Shown here: positions 42,045 through 50,820 of the stretch, piece by piece
How positions within the stretch are numbered: the stretch's first letter is position 1
Layout of the letters: every line of letters begins with the position of its first letter
NCBI RefSeq assembly: GCF_001512285.1
Contig: NZ_LNUV01000006.1
Coordinates: forward strand, 2,216,809 to 2,280,808
Source: Arthrobacter sp. EpRS71
GTDB taxonomy: Bacteria; Actinomycetota; Actinomycetes; Actinomycetales; Micrococcaceae
Direction of reading: 5' to 3'
Length of the DNA stretch: 64,000 nt
Notes under the pieces: model-generated
Told to the model about the DNA's origin: nothing
The model's input: only the letters and a program-made list of their open reading frames with translations
The model's database searches: none
Program-made: the position numbers and the translations under genes

Positions 42045-42977
42045 ATGACCGTCATTACCGAAACCAAACTCGAGTTCGCCAAGCTCGGCTCCCGCATCGG
42101 CGCCGAAATCCGTGGACTGGACATCAGCGGCGACCTCAGCGAGGACACTGTGGCCCAGATCAGGGCGGCACTGAACGAACACAAAGCACTGGTGTTCCGT
42201 GAGGCCAACATCCTCAGCGACGAAGCGCAGGTGAAGTTCGCCTCGCATTTCGGCCCGTTGACAAAGGCACACCCGACCGTTGCCTCGGTGGAGGGTGAGG
42301 AGAACGTGTTGCCCGTGGACAGCGAAAACGGCTCGGCCAACAACTGGCACACGGACGTCACGTTTGTGGTCAACCCGCCGCAGGCATCCACACTGCGCAG
42401 CATCGACCTTCCTGCCTACGGCGGCGAGACGCTGATTGCTTCCTCGGCCGGTGCGTACAAGGACCTCCCGGAGGAGCTTCGCAACTTCGCGGATACCCTG
42501 TGGGCCATCCACACCAACGACTACGACTACTCGGTGCCCAAGAACCTGGAGCACAGCAATGCCGAGGAACGCCGCAAGGAGTTCACCCGCCTGAAGTTCG
42601 AAACCGCCCACCCTGTGGTGCGGGTCCACCCCTTGACCGGCGAGCGCGGATTGTTCATTGGGGGCTTCGCGCAGCGGCTTCGGATTGTGGGCTTGTCCAA
42701 CACCGAATCGAAGGACATCATCCGCCTGCTGCAGGCGTACGTGACGCGTCCGGAGAATGTGGTCCGCGTGAACTGGGAACCTAACCAGGTGGTCCTGTTC
42801 GATAACCGCATCACCCAGCACTATGCCCCGGACAACTACGACGGCCAGCCGCGCAAGCTCAACCGCGTGACCATTGCCGGTGACATCCCCGTGGGCGTTG
42901 ACGGCAAGGCCAGTCAAGCGATCCAGGGTGATTCCACTACGTATTCGGTGGTAGCCCCCATCAGTAACGCGTCGTAG
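42045..42977 (+). CDS. TauD/TfdA-family 2-oxoglutarate dioxygenase
   Basis: A 310-aa Fe(II)/2-oxoglutarate enzyme. The metal ligands are visible as NWHTDVTFVV (His and Asp, about residue 102) and the last His in ITQHYAPDNYD; the 2-oxoglutarate Arg follows in RKLNRVTIAGD. It oxidises a sulfonate or sulfate ester to release sulfite or sulfate. Following the transporter, it makes this a complete organosulfur uptake-and-desulfonation operon; taurine dioxygenase or AtsK-like alkylsulfatase are both possible. AAGGA before the ATG. Confidence 0.93.
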   Translation: MTVITETKLEFAKLGSRIGAEIRGLDISGDLSEDTVAQIRAALNEHKALVFREANILSDEAQVKFASHFGPLTKAHPTVASVEGEENVLPVDSENGSANNWHTDVTFVVNPPQASTLRSIDLPAYGGETLIASSAGAYKDLPEELRNFADTLWAIHTNDYDYSVPKNLEHSNAEERRKEFTRLKFETAHPVVRVHPLTGERGLFIGGFAQRLRIVGLSNTESKDIIRLLQAYVTRPENVVRVNWEPNQVVLFDNRITQHYAPDNYDGQPRKLNRVTIAGDIPVGVDGKASQAIQGDSTTYSVVAPISNAS

Positions 42978-43003
42978 GCGCACCCCATGTGTTGCTGTCC
43001 GCA

Positions 43004-43069
43004 CCCAACTGAGTCGCAGTTCAGGTCGTTCTGAGCGTTCAAAACGACCTCAACTGCGACTCAGTTGGG
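43004..43069. repeat. Palindromic intergenic element, copy 2
   Basis: 31-bp arms with two mismatches around GCGT, so 66 bases in all. The core GCAG-TTCAGG-CGTTCTGAG is shared with copies 1 and 3. It fills the gap between the convergent dioxygenase and aldo/keto reductase genes. It may serve as a bidirectional terminator, but no T tract follows. Confidence 0.92.
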
Positions 43070-43082
43070 GTTAAAACCGGGG

Positions 43083-44045
43083 TCAGGGGATGTTGCTTCC
43101 CCGCGCTGCCACCCACAATCCGTACCATTCGGCACGGGACATCGCGGCAGCCACGGAGGCGGCATCGGCGCAGGCCTTGATGCGCTTGCCGTTAGTGGTT
43201 CCAATCACCGGGGAGATCTTGGCCGGATGCTTCATGAGCCACCCCAGCAGTACTGATTCCGGCGTGGTGCCCTTCTCCCCCGCCAATTTTTCAAGCATGC
43301 CCGCCGTTGCCGACTCGGCCGGCGACAAGTCTGCAGACCTCGCCCCCGTATAGCGTCCCTGGGCCAGGGAACCGTACGCCTGCAGTTCAATTCCCTTGGC
43401 CATGCAATGCTCCAGGGTCCCGTGCGGGAAGCTGTACTCCAGCCCCTCTGCATGGTTGACCAGCACAGTACTTTCCAGCCAGTCCCGCCGCAGGAGGCTC
43501 ATTTCCAACTGGTTCGCCACGATGGGTGCCTCCAGCTGGTGCTGAAGGTATTCGATCTGCGCAGCAGACATGTTGGATACACCCAGCTGCCGTACTTTGC
43601 CTTCAGACATCAACTGCCCGACGGCGTCCGCCACCTCGCGCGGGTCCATCAACGGATCGGGCCGGTGCAGGAGCAACACGTCCAGGTAGTCCGTTTGGAG
43701 TCGTTTCAGGCTTTGGTTGACCCGTTCAAGGATGGCTTCGCGGCTGAGGTCGTAATGAGTGTCCAGTCCGCGCTCGCCCAGCCTGATACCGCATTTGCTT
43801 TGCAGCTGTATCTTTTCGCGCAGGCCTTGCGAACGGGCGAGGACTTCGCCAAACACTGCCTCCGACTTTCCACTGCGGTAAATGTCCGCATGGTCGAACA
43901 GCTCAATGCCGACGTTTTGTGCGGCATCAATCACCGCGGCTGCCTGATCGATCTCTGCAGCACCGTAGGACGTGCCGTCCCACGGCCCGCCGAGGCCCAT
44001 ACATCCGTAGACGAGGCGTCCCCGCCCGTTCGTAATATTCATCAT
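43083..44045 (-). CDS. Aldo/keto reductase
   Basis: A 320-aa NADPH-dependent reductase of the AKR superfamily. The catalytic tetrad is visible as Asp in LFDHADIYRSGKSE, Tyr in the same stretch, Lys in IQLQSKCGIR and His in LLHRPDPLMD. The end has the NADP-binding pattern PVIGTTNGKRI. The YdhF-like order of motifs supports this family. It follows the alpha-glucosidase at 19 bases, so probably co-transcribed. Substrate unknown. Confidence 0.92.
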   Translation of the reverse strand: MMNITNGRGRLVYGCMGLGGPWDGTSYGAAEIDQAAAVIDAAQNVGIELFDHADIYRSGKSEAVFGEVLARSQGLREKIQLQSKCGIRLGERGLDTHYDLSREAILERVNQSLKRLQTDYLDVLLLHRPDPLMDPREVADAVGQLMSEGKVRQLGVSNMSAAQIEYLQHQLEAPIVANQLEMSLLRRDWLESTVLVNHAEGLEYSFPHGTLEHCMAKGIELQAYGSLAQGRYTGARSADLSPAESATAGMLEKLAGEKGTTPESVLLGWLMKHPAKISPVIGTTNGKRIKACADAASVAAAMSRAEWYGLWVAARGSNIP

Positions 44046-44064
44046 GTAGTTTTACCCGCTGCCT

Positions 44065-45810
44065 TTAGGCGTCGCGGACAACCCATGCAGTGGTGTCGGC
44101 CGGGAGCTTGCCGTTGTCCAGCGGACCGCTGGACACTACGACATCGCCGTCAGGAAGCTCAACGGGATCGCTGCCGAAGTTGGTGACCGTGTGCCAGCCA
44201 CCGGGACGGCTGAAGTGCAGCACGTCCTGGTTGCCGGTCTCAACCCATTCGAGTTCCTCATCGGTTTGGAGTTCGCTACGCAGACGGAGGGCTGTCCGGT
44301 AAAGCTCCAGGGTGGAACCTTCCACGCCCTCTTGCTTGGACACCGCATAGTCCTTGAACCACTCCGGCTGTGGCAGGTGGGCCCCACCAGCACCAAAGCC
44401 GAAGGAAGAGCCATCTGCGGTCCACGGCAGCGGCACGCGGCAACCGTCGCGGCCGATCTCGACGCCAGGGTTGCGGAAGAAGGACGGGTCCTGACGCTCG
44501 GCGTCGGGAATTTCCGACACTTCCCGCAAACCCAGCTCTTCACCTTGATAGAGGTAAGCCGAGCCGGGCAGCGCGAGCAGCAGGAGCGTTGCGGCGCGGG
44601 CACGACGCAAGCCGAGTTCGACGTCGAGCTCTTCAGCCGGCGCGCCGGCCAGCAGCCAACCCTTGCCGTCCTGGCCCTTGGTGCCGCCGGTGACATCCTG
44701 GGCAGCGTTGGTTCCCTGCGCTACCGAGCCACCCTTGGGCAGGCCGTAGCGGGTGGCGTGGCGGACGACGTCGTGGTTGGAGAAGACCCACGTGGACGAC
44801 GCGCCGGACTCCTTGGCAGCGACCAGGTTGTCCGCGATGATTTTCTTGAAGGACGCGGCGTCGAAATCGGACTGCAGAAGATCGAAGTTGAACGCCTGGC
44901 CCAGTCCTTCCGGGCTGGCGTAACGGGCGCGACGGGTCTCGTGGACCCACGCCTCTGCCACAGCGGTTCGGGGCGGGTTGTACTCGTTGAAGAGCTTGCG
45001 CCACTCTGCGTAGACCTCATGGACCTCGTCACGGTCCCAGAACGGGTGGGACCCATCGGCAAATCCATCGGTGCCGTGGGCTTTGGCCTCGAGGTCCGCC
45101 TTCATGGGCAGCGGCTCGGAAAGATCCTTCGCCATGCCATGGGCAACATCGATGCGGAAACCGTCCACGCCGCGGTCCGACCAGAAACGAAGGGTCTTCA
45201 GGAAGTCCTCGCGGATCTCCGGATTCTCCCAGTTAAAGTCCGGCTGCTCCTTGGCGAAGATGTGCATGTACCACTGGCCGGGAGTGCCGTCCGGTTCGGT
45301 GATGCGGTCCCAGATGGGCCCGCCAAACACTGAGTCCCAGTCCGACGGCGGCAACTCGCCATTCTCTCCCCGCCCGTCCCGGAAGATATAGCGTTCACGT
45401 GCGGCAGAGCCCTTGGGCGATGCCAGCGCTTCCTTGAACCACTCGTGGCGGTCCGAGGAGTGATTCGGGACAATGTCCACCACGATTCTGATCCCTGCGG
45501 CATGCAGGGCCGCGGCCATCTCATCGAAATCCTCTAGAGTTCCCAGCTTGGGGTCCACATTGCGGTAATCATCAACGTCGTAGCCGCCATCCGCGAGCGC
45601 CGAAGGGTAGAACGGACTCAGCCAAACGGCGTCGATCCCCAACTCTTTCAGATACGGGACCTTGGCTGTGACGCCCTTGATGTCTCCGAGTCCGTCGCCG
45701 TTCGCGTCGTAGAAGCTGCGCGGGTAGATCTGGTAGACGGCCGCTTGGCGCCACCAATTCGGATCGGACATGCGGTCGGCGCCGGTGCGGTGTGCCTTTG
45801 TGGAGAACAA
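44065..45810 (-). CDS. Alpha-glucosidase/oligo-1,6-glucosidase (GH13)
   Basis: A 581-aa cytosolic glycoside hydrolase. Region I is VVDIVPNHSSDRHEWF, the nucleophile Asp lies in GFRIDVAHGM, the acid/base Glu in TAVAEAWVHE and the transition-state Asp in VFSNHDVVRHATRYG. It hydrolyses maltose, isomaltose or trehalose-like glucosides. TTG start with AAGGAA 6 bases away; the ATG at 45768, which begins MSDPNWWRQ, is an alternative start. Confidence 0.93.
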   Translation of the reverse strand: MFSTKAHRTGADRMSDPNWWRQAAVYQIYPRSFYDANGDGLGDIKGVTAKVPYLKELGIDAVWLSPFYPSALADGGYDVDDYRNVDPKLGTLEDFDEMAAALHAAGIRIVVDIVPNHSSDRHEWFKEALASPKGSAARERYIFRDGRGENGELPPSDWDSVFGGPIWDRITEPDGTPGQWYMHIFAKEQPDFNWENPEIREDFLKTLRFWSDRGVDGFRIDVAHGMAKDLSEPLPMKADLEAKAHGTDGFADGSHPFWDRDEVHEVYAEWRKLFNEYNPPRTAVAEAWVHETRRARYASPEGLGQAFNFDLLQSDFDAASFKKIIADNLVAAKESGASSTWVFSNHDVVRHATRYGLPKGGSVAQGTNAAQDVTGGTKGQDGKGWLLAGAPAEELDVELGLRRARAATLLLLALPGSAYLYQGEELGLREVSEIPDAERQDPSFFRNPGVEIGRDGCRVPLPWTADGSSFGFGAGGAHLPQPEWFKDYAVSKQEGVEGSTLELYRTALRLRSELQTDEELEWVETGNQDVLHFSRPGGWHTVTNFGSDPVELPDGDVVVSSGPLDNGKLPADTTAWVVRDA

Positions 45811-45835
45811 CGTGGTTCCTTTTCGTCCGGAGTTC

Positions 45836-45848
45836 TTGAGATTCTCAA
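45836..45848 (-). promoter_or_regulatory. Candidate operator upstream of the alpha-glucosidase
   Basis: Perfect 5-bp arms TTGAG/CTCAA around ATT, 26 bases before the start codon. The short palindrome could be a LacI- or GntR-type site. No regulator gene lies next to it, so the identity is unknown. Confidence 0.35.
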
Positions 45849-45910
45849 TAAAACTACTAAAGCATCATCTGGTGCCGGGCAGGAACCGGGCATGTGCCCG
45901 ACAAGTCCAG

Positions 45911-47479
45911 TTAGTCCGGCATGGACATGGTGCGCAAGTCCAACTGACGCAGCACACGGTCCGCCACCTCGGGGTCCGTTCCGGGCTCGTTGCGGGCAGA
46001 AACGACTTCCTGTCGGGCGGCGTCAAGGGCGATGGTCTGCACGGCGATGGACAGTTCACGGCCCCGTTTGCGCTTCTCGGCGGCAGACTCATTCTGCAAC
46101 GTGCCATCCAGCAACTCCGCGTGGAGGCGGCGCATCTTGTCCTTGACCAACGCCACCTTCTCGGCAGGCAGTTCCTTCATCAGGTCATGGTCCTTCAGTG
46201 CGGCCACGGCCGCGGACTGCGCACGCCTGGCCAGGACGCGGGCAGCCTCTTGCTCATGTGAGCCGTCCTCGGTGGCTTTCAGGACCCGCATGAGCCACGG
46301 AAGCGTCAGGCCTGGGAGCACCAGTGTGGCCAGGAGAACTGCGCAGGCAATCACCAAAATCTCGTGTCGGGCCGGGAAATCACTGCCATCCGGAAGGGTT
46401 ACAGGCAGCGCCAACGCCAATGCCAACGTTGCCAAGCCCCTCATGCCGCACCACGTCAGGATCAGCACTTCTTTGGGGGACGTGGGCAGAAGGTTTCTGC
46501 GCCTGCGTGCGGTGAGGGAAAGCAAACCCAGCCACAGGAACCGAACGGCGAAAACCAAGACACAAATCATCACCGCCATGCCGATCATCCCGAATATTGC
46601 GGTGCCTTCATCCCGGATGACATGGCGGATCTCCAGGCCTACCAAACCAAAGGCCAGCCCTGTCACCAGCAGCTCCACCACGTCCCAAAAAGCAGTCTGT
46701 GTGATGCGTTCAGCGGCGTCCTGCGGACGCGTGTGGCGCTGGAGTTCCAAAGCAGTCACGACGACGGCCACCACACCGGAAGCGTGCAGTTCTTCCGCAA
46801 GGATGTAGGCCGCAAAAGGCACCACCAAGGTCACTGCACTGCGTGCCACCATTGAGGTCACGAGCTTGGTGATAAACCTGGTCAGCCAGCCCATCGCAAT
46901 CCCGATCAGGATCGCCAAAGCGGCGCCAATAATGAACTGTGGGATGACCCCCGGGCCCACTTCCTTGCCGGCAACGGTGGCAGCGACCGCCGCCTGGAAG
47001 ATCACAATCGCCGCCGCATCATTAAAGAGCCCCTCGCTTTGGAGGACGGTGATGAGCCTGCGGGGCATGTGGACGCGACCCGCCACGGACTCTACGGCCA
47101 CCGGGTCCGGGGGCGCCACCATGGCGCCCAGGGCGATTGCCGCCGGGATACCGATCCCAGGGATCATTAGCCACGCAGCGCCTGCCACCACGGCGGTGGA
47201 TACAACCACCAAAGCCACGGCCATCAGCAGCAGGGTCCGCCAGCGCACCCTGAAAACGGCCCAAGAACTTTTCTGCGCCGTTGCGAACAGCAGCGGCGGA
47301 AGGAAGATCGGCAGGATAAGCTCAGGCGAGATCTCAAACTCGGGGAACCCGGGTATGAAGGTCAAAGCCACGGCCAGGAGGAGCATCAGCACCGGGTATG
47401 GAAGCCGGAGCCGGTCCCCCAGACCCACAGCCACCACTGTCGCAAGCAACAGCCCAACGATGAGCGCCAACTGATCCAT
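45911..47479 (-). CDS. Na+/H+ antiporter, CPA1 family
   Basis: A 522-aa protein with about 12 helices followed by a 110-residue cytoplasmic tail of charged helices. The ion-site motif ALGAMVAPPDPVAVESVAG (near 137) has the conserved Asp, and LQSEGLFNDAAAIVIF carries the second. It exchanges Na+ or K+ for protons. ATG with AGGA. The alpha-glucosidase gene ends upstream and the gene order gives no hint of function. Confidence 0.94.
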   Translation of the reverse strand: MDQLALIVGLLLATVVAVGLGDRLRLPYPVLMLLLAVALTFIPGFPEFEISPELILPIFLPPLLFATAQKSSWAVFRVRWRTLLLMAVALVVVSTAVVAGAAWLMIPGIGIPAAIALGAMVAPPDPVAVESVAGRVHMPRRLITVLQSEGLFNDAAAIVIFQAAVAATVAGKEVGPGVIPQFIIGAALAILIGIAMGWLTRFITKLVTSMVARSAVTLVVPFAAYILAEELHASGVVAVVVTALELQRHTRPQDAAERITQTAFWDVVELLVTGLAFGLVGLEIRHVIRDEGTAIFGMIGMAVMICVLVFAVRFLWLGLLSLTARRRRNLLPTSPKEVLILTWCGMRGLATLALALALPVTLPDGSDFPARHEILVIACAVLLATLVLPGLTLPWLMRVLKATEDGSHEQEAARVLARRAQSAAVAALKDHDLMKELPAEKVALVKDKMRRLHAELLDGTLQNESAAEKRKRGRELSIAVQTIALDAARQEVVSARNEPGTDPEVADRVLRQLDLRTMSMPD

Positions 47480-47562
47480 ATTCCTGCTTTCCCCAAATGT
47501 TGTCAGACGTATCCCGGGGCCTACCCGAAAAAGATCCCTAACAACATATCCCGGAGAGGCGG

Positions 47563-48216
47563 TCAGTCGCCCGTCAGTGCACCCACAACGTCTTGGCTTC
47601 CGTCCCTGAACGCAATGGTCCGTCTGATGGTCCCGGGCAGTTCCAAAACAGCCGCGGTCACCAGTGCCACGTTGCCCCTTGACGTTTCAGTTTGTCCGGA
47701 GTCTGACGGATCCGTCTCAATCATCCCGGACGCAGGTTCATCGGTGAGCGCACCAGGGCCCAGCACTGTCCACTCCAGACCGGTACCCCGCAGATAGTGG
47801 TCCGCCGCTGCTTTGGCCTCGGCGTAGGCAAAAAACGGGTTATCCGCGGGCACGCCATGGTCCTTGGCTGCACCCAAATAGGACACCATGACGTAGCGCC
47901 TGACACCCGCCTCATCTGCAGCATCCATGGAACGTATGGCAGCGTCACGGTCCACGGCGTAGGTCCTCTCCGGGTTGCCCCCGCCGGCTCCGGCTGACCA
48001 AACCACGGCGTCGTGGCCTTTGAGCGCCCGGGCGAGTTGTGCCGTCGTCGAGTTCTCCACGTCCAGCACCTCCGCGGATGCGCCGGTGGCCGTGACATCC
48101 GATCCGTGGTCCGGATTTCGGATGAAGGACGTGACGTCATGGCCTTCGTCACTGAGGATCCGGGAAAGGTGCAGGGCCACTTTGCCGTGGCCGCCAATGA
48201 TTGCGATTCGACTCAT
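47563..48216 (-). CDS. NAD(P)-binding atypical short-chain dehydrogenase
   Basis: A 217-aa Rossmann-fold protein. The dinucleotide loop is AIIGGHGKVALHLSRIL, then DAVVWSAGAGG and VSYLGAAKDHGVP. The Tyr-Lys pair is YAEAKAAADHYL (near 138). The family binds NADP and is often redox-regulatory. The ATG at 48216 is preferred: CAGAAT lies 6 bases upstream, the leaderless layout, though its first base deviates from the consensus. An ATG 18 bases upstream is an alternative. Confidence 0.88.
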   Translation of the reverse strand: MSRIAIIGGHGKVALHLSRILSDEGHDVTSFIRNPDHGSDVTATGASAEVLDVENSTTAQLARALKGHDAVVWSAGAGGGNPERTYAVDRDAAIRSMDAADEAGVRRYVMVSYLGAAKDHGVPADNPFFAYAEAKAAADHYLRGTGLEWTVLGPGALTDEPASGMIETDPSDSGQTETSRGNVALVTAAVLELPGTIRRTIAFRDGSQDVVGALTGD

Positions 48217-48368
48217 GGATCCATTCTGTCCCATGAACAGTAAAGAAATCCGGGCAAAGCACTGTTACTTCGATGAGTCAGCGCCGTTTGAAGGCGTCAC
48301 CGTCTGCTCCACTAGGATCTGAGTCACAACGACGCGCTCCTGATGGGCCATTCAACGGAGGACCACTT

Positions 48369-49724
48369 GTGAAAAGCAAAGCCAGGACAACACGCGGCCT
48401 GCTGTGGGTACTTTTGCTTCTCCTGCTCATGTCAATCACCGTGGCGTTCACGGTCTCTGTGATCGACTCCGCCAACTGGACACTCACTGACTGGGGGAAT
48501 CTCGCTGTTTCACTTCTCCTTGGCATCTATTTCTTTTTCCTTGCACAGCACGTGAACCGCAGGGCTGATACCCGCGCCGAGGCTGTAGCAAACGCCGCGC
48601 TGATCACCTCCACAGGGCTCCTGGCGATGAGCAGCGCCCGTAGCCTGGCTGGATCGGAATCAGCAGCCCTTCGAGTGGCCGCAGATGCCCGAGCCGCGCT
48701 GCAGCACTATCCACTAGCTGACACGAAGAAGCAGGAGGGCCTGGAAAAATCGGTGGTGGGTGCTTACAACGACCTCGCCTTCTCAACATTCCTGCATTCA
48801 GACAGGCTGGCCAGGTCGGTGTGGGATCGTCTGCGGGAAGGTGCATCCCAAGTGGTCAACGAGACCGACCAACTCGCCGAAGGCCCCGAGAGGGATCGTC
48901 TGTCTGCAGTGGCGGGGCACGTCAGGTTCGTGGAGCAGCTCGGTGAGGCCGTGCGCAGAACATCCGGACAGGAGCTGGAACGCGAGTTCCTTGACCTCTG
49001 GGACACTACACAGCTGAAGCGATCCCGAACCCCGGACGCATCCCATAACGATGCGGGGCAGACGATTTACCGTTTGCAGCGCTTCGAGATGCTGTATCAA
49101 ACGGAACTCACCGTCATGCACGATTGGGCCCTGCTGCGCAGGCGTGCCGCCGATCTGCACTGCGAAGCTGAGCTCACCAATGTCGCGAACACCTCGGACT
49201 GGCTGGCGCCCTGGTATGTAACGCGTCAGCCGGACGGCAGGCTGTCGCCGGTCAACGTCATGGGCGGGGACCTGGCGGAGCGTGCTCGGTACGACAGGGT
49301 GGAAGGCGGCGATACGGTACCGGAATGGCCACGCTCACTGGCCCATGGGCGCCTCCCCCAAGGTCTTCGCACAGCGGGTATCGACAACCTTTGCCATGTG
49401 GTGGAAAGGCAGCCATCACCAAAGATTTGTGTCCTGGCGTACGAATTCATCGACCCAGCTAATGGCCGGTCACAGAGATTGGTGCTGGACGGTAACCACC
49501 GGTTGGCCGCAGCCCGCCGCCTGGCCCTGGAGAAGGACCTCTCCCCCGCGGCAGGCGGACCCCCTAAGGACTTTCAGGTTCTGACCTTCCTCATCAAGGA
49601 GTTGAAGCCCATTGACGATCTTGTCTCAGCCGGCTCTTCAGCCACACCCCATCAATGGAGGGGCTTCACTCCGGACCTTGGTTTGCTCCGGGGTTCTTGG
49701 CGGCCGGAACGTTCCACCGCCTAG
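48369..49724 (+). CDS. Membrane-anchored protein with ParB-like C-terminal motif
   Basis: A 451-aa protein of no recognised family. Two N-terminal helices (about 9-30 and 43-60) anchor it. A mainly helical region of 200 residues follows. Near residue 375 it has LVLDGNHRLAAARRLALEKD, closely resembling the DGxxRxxAA box of ParB/sulfiredoxin-like domains, with strands before it (KICVLAYEFID) and after it (FQVLTFLIKEL). GTG start with GGAGG 7 bases away; upstream in-frame codons lack support. Own terminator. The function is unknown. Confidence 0.78.
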   Translation: MKSKARTTRGLLWVLLLLLLMSITVAFTVSVIDSANWTLTDWGNLAVSLLLGIYFFFLAQHVNRRADTRAEAVANAALITSTGLLAMSSARSLAGSESAALRVAADARAALQHYPLADTKKQEGLEKSVVGAYNDLAFSTFLHSDRLARSVWDRLREGASQVVNETDQLAEGPERDRLSAVAGHVRFVEQLGEAVRRTSGQELEREFLDLWDTTQLKRSRTPDASHNDAGQTIYRLQRFEMLYQTELTVMHDWALLRRRAADLHCEAELTNVANTSDWLAPWYVTRQPDGRLSPVNVMGGDLAERARYDRVEGGDTVPEWPRSLAHGRLPQGLRTAGIDNLCHVVERQPSPKICVLAYEFIDPANGRSQRLVLDGNHRLAAARRLALEKDLSPAAGGPPKDFQVLTFLIKELKPIDDLVSAGSSATPHQWRGFTPDLGLLRGSWRPERSTA

Positions 49725-49781
49725 GAATTACCCGCAACTGCACAAGGGTGACCTTTATCACGTGGAGCTGGCGGCAAAAAG

Positions 49782-49815
49782 AAAGCCCCCGAAACCTGAA
49801 GGTTTCGGGGGCTTT
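49782..49815 (+). terminator. Bidirectional terminator
   Basis: Perfect 15-bp arms AAAGCCCCCGAAACC around TGAA followed by TTTTC on the plus strand and by TTTC on the minus. It ends the gene at 48369 and the tRNA-Met transcript. Confidence 0.93.
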
Positions 49816-49823
49816 TCGATCTG

Positions 49824-49897
49824 TAGCGGTGGGGAGGCTCGATCTCCCGACCTCACGATTATGAGTCGTGCGCTCTAACCAACTGAGCTACACCGCC
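49824..49897 (-). tRNA. tRNA-Met (anticodon CAT, elongator type)
   Basis: A 74-base cloverleaf. The acceptor stem is GGCGGTG against CACCGCT, and the anticodon loop CTCATAA sits on a CACGA/TCGTG stem. The three G-C pairs of initiator tRNA are absent, so it is the elongator or a lysidine-modified Ile tRNA. Confidence 0.93.
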
Positions 49898-49959
49898 ACG
49901 AATGAGAAAAACCTGCGTCAAGCCGGTCAAAAACCGCCTTGACACAGGCCCTCATCCAG

Positions 49960-50031
49960 AGCCCCCCACCGGAATCGATCCGGTGACCTCGTTCTTACCA
50001 AGAACGCGCTCTACCACTGAGCTAGGGGGGC
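49960..50031 (-). tRNA. tRNA-Thr (anticodon GGT)
   Basis: A 72-base cloverleaf with the acceptor GCCCCCC/GGGGGGC and the anticodon loop TTGGTAA on a CGTTC/GAACG stem. It precedes tRNA-Met by 62 bases and is probably co-transcribed with it. Confidence 0.94.
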
Positions 50032-50183
50032 AACGAGTAAATACTCTACCGGACGATTTCAGAAGCTACAAATCGGCGAAAAAACGCGGAAAAACCGCGC
50101 CGACACAATTTGCGAAGATGTGATTTTTCTGATTCATCTGGGGCTTCTTCGGCCTCTGGTGTCCGCCCATTCGCGGCTCGCTG

Positions 50184-50663
50184 TCACGGTAGCCGGAGCA
50201 CTTGTCCGGGATGGATCCGGTCAGGATTCGGCACAGTGTCCGCGTTGGTGGCGATGAGGGCACCCAGGTCCACGCCGTACTGCGCAGCGATCCCGCCCAT
50301 GGTGTCGCCCTGCTCCACCACAACCTCCGTGACCCTTGGCGCCACCGGTCCTGGCTGCCCGGCCCTTGCCGCGGCCTCAGCGGCGGCTTCCTCCGCTTGT
50401 GGACGGACTTCAGGGGCCTCGGGCTCCAAGCCCTCATTCGCGGCTTCCTGGGCTGCTGCAGCGTCCGCGGCCGCCTGCTGCCGCGCCGCCTGTGCTGCGG
50501 CGGCTTCCGCCGCAGCCTGATCCTTCGCTGCTACCTCGACGGCGGCAACATCCTCGGCCGCTTGGGCCGCCGCCGTGCGGTCCACAGGAGCTGCCTCGCT
50601 TGTTTCCTCCGCGCCCTTGCCACCGAAACCCAGGCCCTTCTTCACGTTGTCCAGCAATCCCAT
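50184..50663 (-). CDS. LysM-domain protein without signal peptide
   Basis: A 159-aa protein. The N-terminus (GLLDNVKKGLGFGGKGAE) is followed by an Ala/Glu-rich coiled segment (about 22-100). The last 45 residues are a LysM domain (VVEQGDTMGGIAAQYGVD, then NPDRIHPGQVLRLP). There is no export signal or membrane helix, so it is probably cytosolic, which is odd for a peptidoglycan-binding domain. The ATG at 50663 has a strong AGGAGG. The E. coli YgaU/Kbp protein has a comparable cytosolic LysM layout. Confidence 0.85.
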   Translation of the reverse strand: MGLLDNVKKGLGFGGKGAEETSEAAPVDRTAAAQAAEDVAAVEVAAKDQAAAEAAAAQAARQQAAADAAAAQEAANEGLEPEAPEVRPQAEEAAAEAAARAGQPGPVAPRVTEVVVEQGDTMGGIAAQYGVDLGALIATNADTVPNPDRIHPGQVLRLP

Positions 50664-50752
50664 GGAGCACCCTCCTGCGTTCTGCTTGCGTTCAGCCGTG
50701 CCTCGATCGTACGGCGGGGCGGGGCGGGGGTGCATGTAACCCCGTTAAACAC

Positions 50753-50786
50753 GTCAGGGGGCCGGCTCTAAAGCCGACCCCCTGAC
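50753..50786 (-). terminator. Rho-independent terminator after the DEAD-box gene
   Basis: 15-bp arms (GTCAGGGGG...) with one mismatch around CTAA, 35 bases past the helicase stop. A direct repeat GTGTTTACCAC lies between them at 50798-50828. Confidence 0.85.
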
Positions 50787-50820
50787 GGGAACTACTTAGT
50801 GTTTACCACCAAGGAAGTGT

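Noticed and set aside
49725..49823. rpmG next to tRNA-Met, as expected from the conserved gene order.
   Set aside because: The stretch holds only a terminator; no L33 sequence is encoded on either strand here.
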